Origin: Sphingobium jiangsuense
GTDB taxonomy: Bacteria > Pseudomonadota > Alphaproteobacteria > Sphingomonadales > Sphingomonadaceae
DNA: 64,000 bases
Assembly (NCBI RefSeq): GCF_014196495.1
Contig: NZ_JACIDT010000005.1
Location: forward strand, 124,001 to 188,000
Direction: 5' to 3'
Made by a program: the position numbers and the translations under genes
Shown: positions 56,300 to 64,000 of the stretch, piece after piece
How positions within the stretch are numbered: position 1 is the stretch's first letter
Layout of the letters: each line of letters starts with the position of its first letter
The notes under the pieces: model-generated
Told to the model about the DNA's origin: nothing
Database searches by the model: none
The model's input: the letters and a program-made list of their open reading frames with translations, nothing else

Positions 56300-56660
56300 G
56301 TGCAGATTTTGCAGATATTTGAGCAAGCCCGGTTGCGTCTTTTGACGCTGCCTCCCCTCCTGCCGCCCTGATTTCGAACGATTCCGGCGCGGAAAACGGA
56401 AATCGGGAAGAGTCGGAGGCATGGCTCTGCGGATGAAAGCCATTGCAACGGCCCTGTGCGCCCATCATAAATCATACCGCCCGCACGGAGCAAGCCGTGC
56501 CGTAGGAGGCTGGCAGGCGCTTGGGCAACAGCAAGGAACGTCGATGCATTTATCGTATCAATCGATGCGGTAATCGGCTTTGATGGATATCGATCCCGCT
56601 CTTACCAAAGCCGGCAGGCGATCTCATCGCACGACTGAAACTCTTGCATGGTGGAATGAT
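56300..56660. promoter_or_regulatory. Upstream region of the aldarate operon
   Basis: About 360 bp without a credible gene. It holds the motif AATCGATGCGG (56560-56570) that recurs upstream of the galactarate dehydratase and one TonB receptor. Several in-frame starts precede the one I chose for the first gene. Nothing else is recognisable. Confidence 0.4.
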
Positions 56661-57593
56661 ATGAGCGGGATGAATCCGGCCGGAATGGCGAAGCAGATCG
56701 GCAGCGGCCTTTTGTCTTTTCCTGTCACGCATTTCGACGGGGACCAGGCTTTTGCCGAGGGCCCCTATCGCGAGCATTGCGCCTGGCTGATGGAGCATGA
56801 GGTGGCAGGCCTGTTCGCCGCCGGGGGTACGGGCGAATTCTTCTCCCTCGCGCCCGAAGAGGTCGGGGCGGTGGTGAAGGCCGCGGCCACCGAGGTCGGG
56901 GGCAGGATCCCGCTGCTTGCAGGTTGCGGCTACGGCACCGCGATCGCCACCGACATCGCCCGCCGGGTGACGCGCGCCGGGGCCGACGGCCTGTTGCTGC
57001 TGCCGCCCTATCTGGTGGGCGCGCCGCAGGACGGGCTGGCCGCGCATATCGAGGCGGTGTGCCGCGCGACCGATATCGGCGTGGTCGTCTACAACCGTGA
57101 CAATGCGATCGTGAACGACGAGACGCTCGCCCGGCTGTGCGAGCGCAACCCCAATCTGGTGGGCTTCAAGGACGGCGTGGGCGATGTCGAACTGATGACC
57201 CGCATCCGCGCGCGGATGGGCGACCGCCTCACCTATATCGGCGGCCTGCCCACCGCCGAGACCTATGCCGGTCCCTATCTGGAAATGGGGGTCACCACCT
57301 ATTCGTCGGCGATCTTCAACTTCATGCCCGCCTGGGCGGTGCGCTTCTATCAGGCGGTGCGGGCGCATGACGCGGATCGCATCCTCGAAGGGCTGCGGAA
57401 TTTCGTGCTGCCCTATATCGCGATCCGCAATCGCCGCGCGGGCTACGCCGTATCCATCGTCAAGGCCGGGATGCGCGCGATCGGCCGCCCGGCTGGCCCG
57501 GTGCGGACACCGCTGACCGACCTCGACGACCGGGAATTCGCCGATCTCAAGGCGCTGATCGAGGCCAATGCCGATTGGGGCAAGGGCGAATGA
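56661..57593 (+). CDS. kdgD: 5-dehydro-4-deoxyglucarate dehydratase
   Basis: A 310-residue member of the DHDPS/NAL aldolase family. The KdgD-type opening [11 protein letters not shown], the [14 protein letters not shown] phosphate/carboxylate loop, [10 protein letters not shown] with the catalytic Tyr, and [12 protein letters not shown] with the Schiff-base Lys fit 5-dehydro-4-deoxyglucarate dehydratase, which decarboxylates and dehydrates to alpha-ketoglutarate semialdehyde. ATG 56661 was chosen by comparison with family length (about 303); upstream starts at 56580 would add 27 non-family residues. Its stop overlaps the next gene (ATGA). It receives substrate from both the glucarate dehydratase at 60520 and the galactarate dehydratase at 29753. 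Confidence 0.88.
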   Translation: MSGMNPAGMAKQIGSGLLSFPVTHFDGDQAFAEGPYREHCAWLMEHEVAGLFAAGGTGEFFSLAPEEVGAVVKAAATEVGGRIPLLAGCGYGTAIATDIARRVTRAGADGLLLLPPYLVGAPQDGLAAHIEAVCRATDIGVVVYNRDNAIVNDETLARLCERNPNLVGFKDGVGDVELMTRIRARMGDRLTYIGGLPTAETYAGPYLEMGVTTYSSAIFNFMPAWAVRFYQAVRAHDADRILEGLRNFVLPYIAIRNRRAGYAVSIVKAGMRAIGRPAGPVRTPLTDLDDREFADLKALIEANADWGKGE

Positions 57594-59137
57594 GCCTTTC
57601 GCCCGACCTGTTCATCGCGGGCACGCGGCGCGCGGGCAGGGGCGATCCCGTCCATGCGGTCGCGCCCGCGACCGGCGAGCGGATCGGCCCGGCCTTCGGC
57701 GGCGCGACGGCGGAGGATGTGGCGGATGCCTGCGCGGCGGCGGCGGCGGCGTTCCGGCCCTATCGCGCGGCCGGTCTGGAACGGCGCGCCGCCTTTCTGG
57801 AAGCGATCGCCGAGGAGATCGAGGCGCTGGGCGATACGCTGATCGAGCGCGCGGTGCTGGAAACCGCGCTGCCGCCCGCCCGCATCCTGGGCGAGCGGGG
57901 GCGCACCGTCGGCCAGCTGCGCCTGTTCGCGCGGGTCGTGCGGCAGGGCGACTGGCAGGAGGTGCGGATCGACCCCGCATTGCCGGATCGCCAGCCCGCA
58001 CCGCGTCCGGACATCCGCATGGGTCGCATCGGGCTGGGCCCGGTCGCGGTGTTCGGCGCGAGCAATTTCCCGCTCGCCTTCTCGGTCGCCGGGGGAGACA
58101 CCGCGTCCGCCCTCGCGGCGGGCTGTCCGGTGGTGGTGAAGGCGCATCCCGGCCATCCCGGCACCTCGGCGCTGGTCGCCGAAGCGGTGGACCGGGCCGT
58201 CGCCCGCTGCGCGATGCCCGCGGGCGTGTTCTCGATGGTGGCGGGCGCGAACCATGCGGTCGGCGCGGCGCTGGTGACGGACGAGCGGATCTGCGCGGTG
58301 GGCTTCACCGGATCGCGGGCGGGCGGGCTCGCGCTGATGGCGCTGGCCGCCGCGCGGCCGCGGCCCATCCCCGTCTATGCCGAGATGAGCAGCATCAACC
58401 CGGTGCTGGTCTTCCCCCACGCCCTTGCGAGCCGGGCCGAGGCGGTCGCGAATGCCTATATCGCCTCGCTGACGCTGGGCGGGGGGCAGTTCTGCACCAA
58501 TCCCGGCCTGCTGCTGCTGCCCGAAGGGCCGGGGGCGGAGACGTTCCTGCGCGCCGTCGAAAGCGCGCTGGCGGCGCAACCCGCCGCGACCTTGCTGTCC
58601 CCCGCGATCCACGCCGCGCATCAGGCGGGACAGGCCGCCCTTGCGGCGACGCCCGGCGTGGACTGCATCGGTACGGGGGCGGAGGCGCGCGGCCCCTGCG
58701 AGGCGCGGCCGACGGCGTTCGTGGTCGATGCCGCCCGGTTCGACGCCATCCCCCATTTGTCGGACGAGATATTCGGCCCCACCGGCCTTGTCGTGCGCTG
58801 CCCGGATGCCGCCGCGATGGCCGGGATCATGGAGCGGATCGAGGGGCAGCTGACGATCGCGCTCCACATCGACGCGGCGGATGAGGAGGCAGCCGCCACG
58901 CTGCTGCCGGTGCTGGAGGAAAAGGCCGGGCGGTTGCTCGTCAACGGCTTCGGCACCGGCGTCGAGGTGTGCGATGCGATGGTGCATGGCGGCCCGTTCC
59001 CCGCGACCTCGGACGGGCGCAGCACCTCGGTGGGCAGCTATGCGATCGAGCGGTTCCTGCGGCCGGTCTGCTATCAGGACATGCCGCCAGCGCTGTTGCC
59101 CGAAATGCTGCGCGACCGCACCCCCCAACAGGCATAA
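57590..59137 (+). CDS. Alpha-ketoglutarate semialdehyde dehydrogenase
   Basis: A 515-residue NAD(P)+-dependent aldehyde dehydrogenase. It shows [34 protein letters not shown] for the cofactor fold, [10 protein letters not shown], the catalytic Cys in [15 protein letters not shown], and the glutamate in [12 protein letters not shown]. These patterns fit the 2,5-dioxovalerate dehydrogenases of aldarate and pentose pathways. It would convert the KdgD product to 2-oxoglutarate. It overlaps kdgD by four bases, so dosage is matched. Confidence 0.87.
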   Translation: MSLSPDLFIAGTRRAGRGDPVHAVAPATGERIGPAFGGATAEDVADACAAAAAAFRPYRAAGLERRAAFLEAIAEEIEALGDTLIERAVLETALPPARILGERGRTVGQLRLFARVVRQGDWQEVRIDPALPDRQPAPRPDIRMGRIGLGPVAVFGASNFPLAFSVAGGDTASALAAGCPVVVKAHPGHPGTSALVAEAVDRAVARCAMPAGVFSMVAGANHAVGAALVTDERICAVGFTGSRAGGLALMALAAARPRPIPVYAEMSSINPVLVFPHALASRAEAVANAYIASLTLGGGQFCTNPGLLLLPEGPGAETFLRAVESALAAQPAATLLSPAIHAAHQAGQAALAATPGVDCIGTGAEARGPCEARPTAFVVDAARFDAIPHLSDEIFGPTGLVVRCPDAAAMAGIMERIEGQLTIALHIDAADEEAAATLLPVLEEKAGRLLVNGFGTGVEVCDAMVHGGPFPATSDGRSTSVGSYAIERFLRPVCYQDMPPALLPEMLRDRTPQQA

Positions 59138-59161
59138 AAAGGCCGCAGCGAAAGGACGAGG

Positions 59162-60523
59162 ATGGAGAAGGCGAAGGGCAAGACCGGCGGGCCGCCGGGG
59201 CGGGTGCGCTATCAGATCGCGCTGATCCTGTTCCTGCTGACGACGATCAACTATGCGGACCGGGCGACGCTGTCCATCACCGGCAATTCCATCCAGCATG
59301 AACTGGGCCTGTCGCCGGTGTCGATGGGCATCGTCTTTTCCGCCTTCGGCTGGGCCTATGTGCTCGCCCAGATCCCCGGCGGGCTGCTGCTGGACCGCTT
59401 CGGCTCGCGCCGCGTCTATTGCTGGTCGATCGCGCTCTGGTCGCTCTGCACGCTGGCGCAGGCCTTTGTCGGCGTGTTCGAGGCAGCGGGCGCGATCGTC
59501 GCGCTGTTCCTGCTGCGCTTCCTGCTGGGGTTGACCGAGGCGCCCTCTTTCCCTGCCAACGCCCGCATCGTCGCCGCCTGGTTTCCGGCGGCCGAGCGCG
59601 GCACGGCGACCGCGATCTTCAATTCCGCGCAATATTTCGCCGTTGCCGTCTTCGCTCCGCTGATGGGGTGGATCACCCATATATATGGCTGGCATCATGT
59701 TTTCGTGCTGATGGGTGTGCTGGGGCTGGCCGGGGCGGTGCTGTTCCGTGCGCGCGTCCACGCGCCGATGGAGAGCCCGTTCCTCTCCGTGGCGGAGCGC
59801 GAGCATATCGCCGCGGGCGGGGCGCTGGTCGAGATGGACAGCGCGGCCCGGCCCACCGCCCGGCGCGGGCGGCCCGACTGGGCATCGATCCGGCCGCTGC
59901 TGACCAGCCGCATGCTGATCGGCATCTATATCGGCCAATATGCGATCACCGCGCTGACCTATTTCTTCGCCACCTGGTTCCCGATCTACCTTGTCCAGCA
60001 GCGCGGCATGTCGATCGTCGAGGCCGGTTTCTCCGCCGCCGTGCCCGCGCTGTCCGGCTGGGTCGGGGGCATATTGGGCGGCATCTGGTCCGACCGGATG
60101 CTGCGCGCCGGGCATTCGCTCAATATTTCCCGCAAGGTGCCGATCTTCTGCGGCATGGCGCTGTCCGTCTCCATCGTCGGCTGCAATTTCGTCGAATCGG
60201 AAATACTGGTGGTGGGCCTGATGGCGCTGGCCTTTTTCGGCAAGGGCGTCGCCGCGCTCGGCTGGGTGGTGATCGCCGACGCCGCGCCGCAGGAACGCAC
60301 CGGCCTTGCCGGCGGCATCTTCAACGCGATCGGCAATATCGCCGGTATCGTCACGCCGATCGGCATCGGCCTGATCGTCGCCGCGACGGGCAGCTTCGAC
60401 CTCGCGCTGGTGTTCGTCGCCCTCCATTCGCTGCTCGCGATTGCGAGCTATGCGGTGCTGGTCGGGCCGATCCGCCGCCTTTCCCTTCCCTCCGCCGTCC
60501 CTTCTTCCGGAGTAGCCCCGTGA
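59162..60523 (+). CDS. MFS transporter, glucarate/galactarate type
   Basis: A 453-residue 12-helix ACS-family transporter. [64 protein letters not shown] and [35 protein letters not shown] are very like the GudP/GarP aldarate:proton symporters. AAAGGACGAGG precedes the ATG. Its stop overlaps the glucarate dehydratase start (GTGA). It supplies the pathway with glucarate or galactarate. Confidence 0.9.
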   Translation: MEKAKGKTGGPPGRVRYQIALILFLLTTINYADRATLSITGNSIQHELGLSPVSMGIVFSAFGWAYVLAQIPGGLLLDRFGSRRVYCWSIALWSLCTLAQAFVGVFEAAGAIVALFLLRFLLGLTEAPSFPANARIVAAWFPAAERGTATAIFNSAQYFAVAVFAPLMGWITHIYGWHHVFVLMGVLGLAGAVLFRARVHAPMESPFLSVAEREHIAAGGALVEMDSAARPTARRGRPDWASIRPLLTSRMLIGIYIGQYAITALTYFFATWFPIYLVQQRGMSIVEAGFSAAVPALSGWVGGILGGIWSDRMLRAGHSLNISRKVPIFCGMALSVSIVGCNFVESEILVVGLMALAFFGKGVAALGWVVIADAAPQERTGLAGGIFNAIGNIAGIVTPIGIGLIVAATGSFDLALVFVALHSLLAIASYAVLVGPIRRLSLPSAVPSSGVAP

Positions 60524-61863
60524 TCCTGCCTTCCCCTGCCTCCTCGCCCCGCATCGTGGAGATGCGCGTCGTCCCCGTCGCGGGGCGCGACAGCATGCTG
60601 CTGAACCTCAGCGGCGCGCATGCGCCCTTCTTCACCCGCAACATCGTGCTGATCACCGACGAGGAAGGGCGCACCGGCCTTGGCGAGGTGCCCGGCGGCG
60701 AAGGCATCCGCCGCACGCTGGAGGAGGCGCGGTCGATCGTGGTCGGGCGCGCGGTGGTGGAATGGACCGCCATCCTCACGCACATGCGCGCCGCCTTCGC
60801 GGATCGCGACGCGGGCGGGCGGGGATTGCAGACCTTCGATCTGCGCATCATGGTGCATGCGGTGACGGCGGTGGAATCCGCGCTGCTGGACCTGATGGGG
60901 CAGCATCTGGGGCTGCCGGTGGCGGCGCTGCTGGGCGAGGGGCGGCAGCGCGACCATGTGCCGATGCTGGGCTATCTCTTCTACATCGGCGACCGTACCC
61001 GCACCGACCTGCCCTATGCCGACGGTGCCGGCGGGGCGGATGCGTGGGAGCGGCTGCGCACCGAAAGGGCGATGGATGCCGATGCGATCGTCGCCCTGGC
61101 GGAGGCGGCGCAGGCGCGCTACGGCTTTCGCGACTTCAAACTGAAGGGCGGCGTACTGGAGGGCGAGGCGGAAATCGAGGCGGTGACCGCGCTTGCCCGC
61201 CGCTTCCCCGACGCGCGCATCACGCTCGACCCCAACGGGGCATGGTCGCTGGACCAGGCGATCGCGCTGTGCAAGGGCAAGAACGGTATATTGGCCTATG
61301 CCGAGGACCCGTGCGGCGCGGAAAACGGCTTTTCCGGGCGGGAGATCATGGCGGAGTTCCGCCGCGCCACCGGCTTGCCGACCGCCACCAACATGGTCGC
61401 GACCGACTGGCGCCAGCTGGGTCATGCGATCAAGCTCGACGCGATCGACATTCCGCTGGCCGACCCGCATTTCTGGACGATGCAAGGCTCGGTCCGCGTC
61501 GCGCAGCTCTGCCATGAGCTGGGGCTGACCTGGGGGTCGCATTCGAACAATCATTTCGACATCTCGCTGGCGATGTTCACCCATGTCGCGGCCGCCGCGC
61601 CGGGCGACATCACCGCGATCGACACCCACTGGATCTGGCAGGACGGCCAGTATCTGACGCGCGACCCGCTGCGCATCGTGAACGGGCAGGTGGCGGTGCC
61701 CGACCGCGCGGGCCTCGGCGTCTCGATAGACGAGGACGCGCTGGCGGCGGCGCATGCGCTGTACCGGGACCATGGGCTGGGCGCGCGCGACGATGCGCTG
61801 GCCATGCAATATCTGATCGACGGATGGAGTTTCGACAACAAGCGCCCCTGCATGGTGCGCTGA
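60520..61863 (+). CDS. gudD: Glucarate dehydratase
   Basis: A 447-residue enolase-superfamily enzyme, the same length as E. coli GudD. It starts at a GTG overlapping the transporter stop, with GGAG upstream. Active-site pieces are KLKGG (the KxK bases), [10 protein letters not shown] with the metal Asp, [20 protein letters not shown] with Glu, TNMVATDW, and [22 protein letters not shown] with the catalytic His339-type residue. It dehydrates D-glucarate or L-idarate to 5-dehydro-4-deoxyglucarate for KdgD. It is the last gene of the four-gene operon. Confidence 0.92.
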   Translation: MILPSPASSPRIVEMRVVPVAGRDSMLLNLSGAHAPFFTRNIVLITDEEGRTGLGEVPGGEGIRRTLEEARSIVVGRAVVEWTAILTHMRAAFADRDAGGRGLQTFDLRIMVHAVTAVESALLDLMGQHLGLPVAALLGEGRQRDHVPMLGYLFYIGDRTRTDLPYADGAGGADAWERLRTERAMDADAIVALAEAAQARYGFRDFKLKGGVLEGEAEIEAVTALARRFPDARITLDPNGAWSLDQAIALCKGKNGILAYAEDPCGAENGFSGREIMAEFRRATGLPTATNMVATDWRQLGHAIKLDAIDIPLADPHFWTMQGSVRVAQLCHELGLTWGSHSNNHFDISLAMFTHVAAAAPGDITAIDTHWIWQDGQYLTRDPLRIVNGQVAVPDRAGLGVSIDEDALAAAHALYRDHGLGARDDALAMQYLIDGWSFDNKRPCMVR

Positions 61864-61887
61864 GGCGCGCCGTTCCATATAGAAGTT

Positions 61888-61906
61888 GATAACGAAAACA
61901 ATTCGC
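61888..61906 (+). promoter_or_regulatory. Fur-box-like site upstream of the esterase
   Basis: GATAACGAAAACAATTCGC matches 13 of 19 positions of the Fur consensus GATAATGATAATCATTATC. It is 37 bp upstream of the IroE-like gene, whose relatives hydrolyse iron-siderophores. Confidence 0.45.
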
Positions 61907-61942
61907 ATTAATCGCGGCGGAAACCCGGATGAAGGAAACCGC

Positions 61943-62841
61943 ATGCGCCAGCTTTCCACCGTTACCGCCACCGCCGCCGCAAGGATGAGGCGTCTGCTCT
62001 CCCCGCTCGCCGCGTTCACGCTGCTGCCCGGAGTGGCCGCCCTTGCGCCGGCCGCTCCGGCCGTGGCGGCCCCATGGCAGCTCGAACGGTCGGACGTGGT
62101 GACCGTGCCGGGGCCGGAGGGGGACGACTATCGCGTCATGATTTCCTGGCCCGAAGGCGATCCGCCCGCCGGGGGATGGCCGGTGCTGTGGCTTCTCGAC
62201 GGGAAACCCATTTCCCGACGGCGACGCTGATGGCGCGGCGGACGGGGCGCGGGCGCGGCGGCGCCAGCCGACCCGCCGGCATCATCGTCGCGATCGAGGC
62301 CGGGCCGGTGCGGCGGCGGTCGCGGGATTATACGCCGTCGGTCGCGGGCTACGCCATTCCGGGCGGCGTTCCCGGCACCGGCCTGCCGACCGGCGGCGCG
62401 GACGCCTTCCTGACCTTTCTGGAAAAGGATGTGCGCCCGCTGGTCGAGCGGCGCTGGCGGACCGACCCGGCGCGGCAGACCCTGATGGGCCACAGCTTCG
62501 GCGGGCTGCTGGCGCTGCACGCGCTGGCGCGGGGGAAGGCGTGGACCCGCTATGTGGCGATCAGCCCGTCCCTGTGGTTCGGCAACGGCGTCATCCGGCA
62601 GGAACTCGAACAGGCCAATCTGCCCGCAGGGCGGTCGCTATTGATCGCCCATGGCGACGCCGAGCGCGGCGGCAGGGGGGAGGCGAATGCGGCGGCCTCG
62701 CCCGAAACGCTGGCCGCCGACCTGACCGCGCGCGGGGTGAAGGCGCGCTATGAACTGCTCGTCGGCCAGAGCCATGGCTCCACCATGGGGGCGGCGATGG
62801 GCGACGGCATCGCCATCGCCTTTGCCGCCGAAACGCCCTGA
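61943..62841 (+). pseudogene. IroE/BesA-like siderophore esterase, frameshifted
   Basis: The gene is read in two frames. Frame one (61943-62230) has a signal peptide and the family opening (YRVMISWPEGDPPAGGWPVLWLLDG) but stops soon after. Frame two, open to 62841, continues with HFPTATLMARR and the rest of an IroE/BesA-type hydrolase: nucleophile GHSFGGLLALHAL, IAHGDAERGG with the acid and GQSHGSTMG with the His. The family has DGNAxFxTA at this spot, so a single base seems lost within GGGAAACCCATTTC (about 62202-62215). This may be a true inactivation or a sequencing error at homopolymers. The Fur-box-like site upstream fits release of iron from catecholate siderophores. Confidence 0.75.
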
Positions 62842-62921
62842 CGGCTGACCCGCGCCTTCGTGCGGGCGCGGACAGGGAGGAAGGAGGACGCGTGGAAAAC
62901 GCGGCCTCCAAGGGAGAAGGT

Positions 62922-64000
62922 TCAGGCGGCCGCCTGCATTTCGGCCAGCTTGATCTGGACCAGCATCGACAGCTCGTCATAGACGACCCATTCGTCGACG
63001 ATCTTGCCGTCCTTCACATGGAAATGGGTGACGCCCATCACCGACAGATGGTGGCCGGTGGGCGCGCCGAGCGAGCCATAGCCGAGATGATGGCCGTCCA
63101 TCAGCCAGCGCACCGCATATTTGACGCCGCCTTCCTCGCTCTCGTTGGAGCAGATATGCTGCGGCACGAAAGAGCAGTCGGGCATCAGCGCGACCAGCCG
63201 CATCGTCTGCTGGAGCACGGCGGCGATGCCGTACAACTCGCGCATCAGCGGGCCGTGCCACTGGCAGTTGGGCGCGTAGATTTCGTGGATCTTGCCGAAC
63301 AGCCGCTTGTTGTAGATGTGGTGCAGCCAGCGCAGCACCTCCGCCTCGCCGTCATTATGGGCGATGGAGACGTCCGCCTCGCTTTCCGGCGGATATTGGC
63401 CCAGCAGGCGGCGGTTTTCCGACAGGTCGAGCACGGTTTCGCCATTGTCGAACTTCTTGCGGGCAATGCCTTCCGCATAGGCATGGGGATCGACGCCGAC
63501 CTGGATCAGCGGCCCCATATTGTCGCGGACGATCCACTCCTTGTAGATCTTGTTCTCCAGGATCATGCAGTCCGCGACGGTGCGGGTGCAGAAGGTGCGG
63601 CCCGTCGGCTTGCCCCAGGACCCGAATTCGGTGTGACGGCCCAGGCCATGGGTCATGTGGCTGGTGTAGAAGCCGTCGACGTCATTGCCGCGCCACAGCA
63701 CCTGCTGCGCCATGCCGCGCCGGTCGGGGAATTCGACCAGCCGCTGGATGGTGTCGCGAATATGCGTCTCGCGGTCGTACATCGTGCCCAGCGTCGTGTA
63801 GGCGACGCAATTATGCGTGTAGTGGGTGTAGATCAGGCCGACGTCGCGCTCGTCCCAGATCTTGTGGGTGCAGCGGATGATGTAATCGACGATGTCGGTA
63901 TAGCAGTCGTCGAAGCCCTTCATGCTCTGCACGCGCGGCCGGTCGGTCGGGACGAGCTGGGTGAAGTCGCGCCGCTCGACGTGCAGCACGTCGCTGTCGG
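62922..64000 (-). CDS. Tandem SnoaL/NTF2-like domain protein (partial at window edge)
   Basis: At least 355 residues; the frame is open to the window edge and the true start is probably beyond it. It contains two SnoaL-like (NTF2-fold) domains in tandem: the first from about IIRCTHKIWDERDVGLIYTHYTHNCVAYTTLGTMYDRETHIRDTIQRL, the second from about RWLHHIYNKRLFGKIHEIYAPNCQWHGPLMRELYGIAAVLQQT. Each begins with a helix followed by the cone-shaped pocket sequence. Such proteins catalyse cyclisation, isomerisation or dehydration of small ring compounds, but no catalytic residues can be assigned. Apart from the operon end it stands alone. Confidence 0.75.
   Translation of the reverse strand, partial: DSDVLHVERRDFTQLVPTDRPRVQSMKGFDDCYTDIVDYIIRCTHKIWDERDVGLIYTHYTHNCVAYTTLGTMYDRETHIRDTIQRLVEFPDRRGMAQQVLWRGNDVDGFYTSHMTHGLGRHTEFGSWGKPTGRTFCTRTVADCMILENKIYKEWIVRDNMGPLIQVGVDPHAYAEGIARKKFDNGETVLDLSENRRLLGQYPPESEADVSIAHNDGEAEVLRWLHHIYNKRLFGKIHEIYAPNCQWHGPLMRELYGIAAVLQQTMRLVALMPDCSFVPQHICSNESEEGGVKYAVRWLMDGHHLGYGSLGAPTGHHLSVMGVTHFHVKDGKIVDEWVVYDELSMLVQIKLAEMQAAA

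Noticed and set aside
56512..56526. Further LacI-type operator (TGGCAGGCGCTTGG)
   Set aside because: An extra base breaks the 14-bp spacing and the right half-site does not match.
57443..60427. 994-codon open frame on the minus strand
   Set aside because: It lies antisense to kdgD, the semialdehyde dehydrogenase and the MFS gene. Its translation is low-complexity (Arg, Gln, Gly, His, Asp) with no motif; long antisense frames are expected in high-GC DNA.

Overview
The window is high-GC DNA with dense, often overlapping genes (many ATGA/GTGA junctions). Its gene content is typical of a free-living, nutrient-scavenging alphaproteobacterium, most likely a sphingomonad: four TonB-dependent receptors (TBDRs), an ECF-sigma/FecR pair, a bacterial topoisomerase IB, SnoaL-like proteins and a palindromic repeat in intergenic DNA. 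The species cannot be fixed from sequence alone. I saw no rRNA, tRNA, CRISPR array, IS element or phage gene.

Region A (1-18.5 kb) looks like an organosulfur acquisition and desulfurization island. On the minus strand, reading from about 8.2 kb down to 1, are three paralogous DszB-type desulfinase-like proteins, a class II aldolase-fold protein, a DszA/NtaA-type flavin monooxygenase and the two halves of a heterodimeric ABC exporter. Divergently on the plus strand are an SsuA-like lipoprotein, two SsuC-like permeases, an SsuB-like ATPase and two SsuD-like FMNH2-dependent monooxygenases, ending at a strong terminator. A TBDR (minus), an orphan FecR-like protein and a GntR/FCD regulator follow. 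The simplest model is outer-membrane uptake, ABC import, C-S oxidation by two-component monooxygenases, sulfite release by desulfinases and export of the desulfurized product. No flavin reductase is in the window.

Region B (19.3-27.4 kb) is a FecI/FecR/FecA-type surface-signalling system (ECF sigma, anti-sigma, TBDR with STN domain) joined to a glycerophosphodiester phosphodiesterase and a PhoD alkaline phosphatase, so its probable substrate is an organic phosphodiester. A D-2-hydroxyacid dehydrogenase, an LD-carboxypeptidase, a galactarate/L-talarate dehydratase, a metallo-beta-lactamase-fold hydrolase and topoisomerase IB follow to 33.2 kb.

Region C (33.3-56.3 kb) holds a TBDR, a LysR regulator, an alpha/beta hydrolase, a tannase/feruloyl-esterase-type protein, a CocE-type hydrolase, an MmgE/PrpD protein, two MFS transporters, a DMT-like membrane protein, two CapA-type proteins, a di-haem c-type cytochrome with an OmpA-like partner, another TBDR, a LacI-family regulator and a cytochrome P450. 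Nine copies of a LacI-type operator (about TGMAAnCGCTTnCA) lie in the intergenic spaces between these genes, which defines a probable local regulon.

Region D (56.5-61.9 kb) is a nearly complete aldaric-acid operon: 5-dehydro-4-deoxyglucarate dehydratase, alpha-ketoglutarate semialdehyde dehydrogenase, an MFS aldarate transporter and glucarate dehydratase. With the galactarate dehydratase at 29.8 kb, both glucarate and galactarate can be taken to 2-oxoglutarate. A short ATCGATRCSG motif occurs upstream of the galactarate dehydratase, of the 33.5-kb TBDR and of the operon. The window ends with a frameshifted IroE-like esterase behind a Fur-box-like site and a tandem SnoaL-domain protein cut by the window edge.
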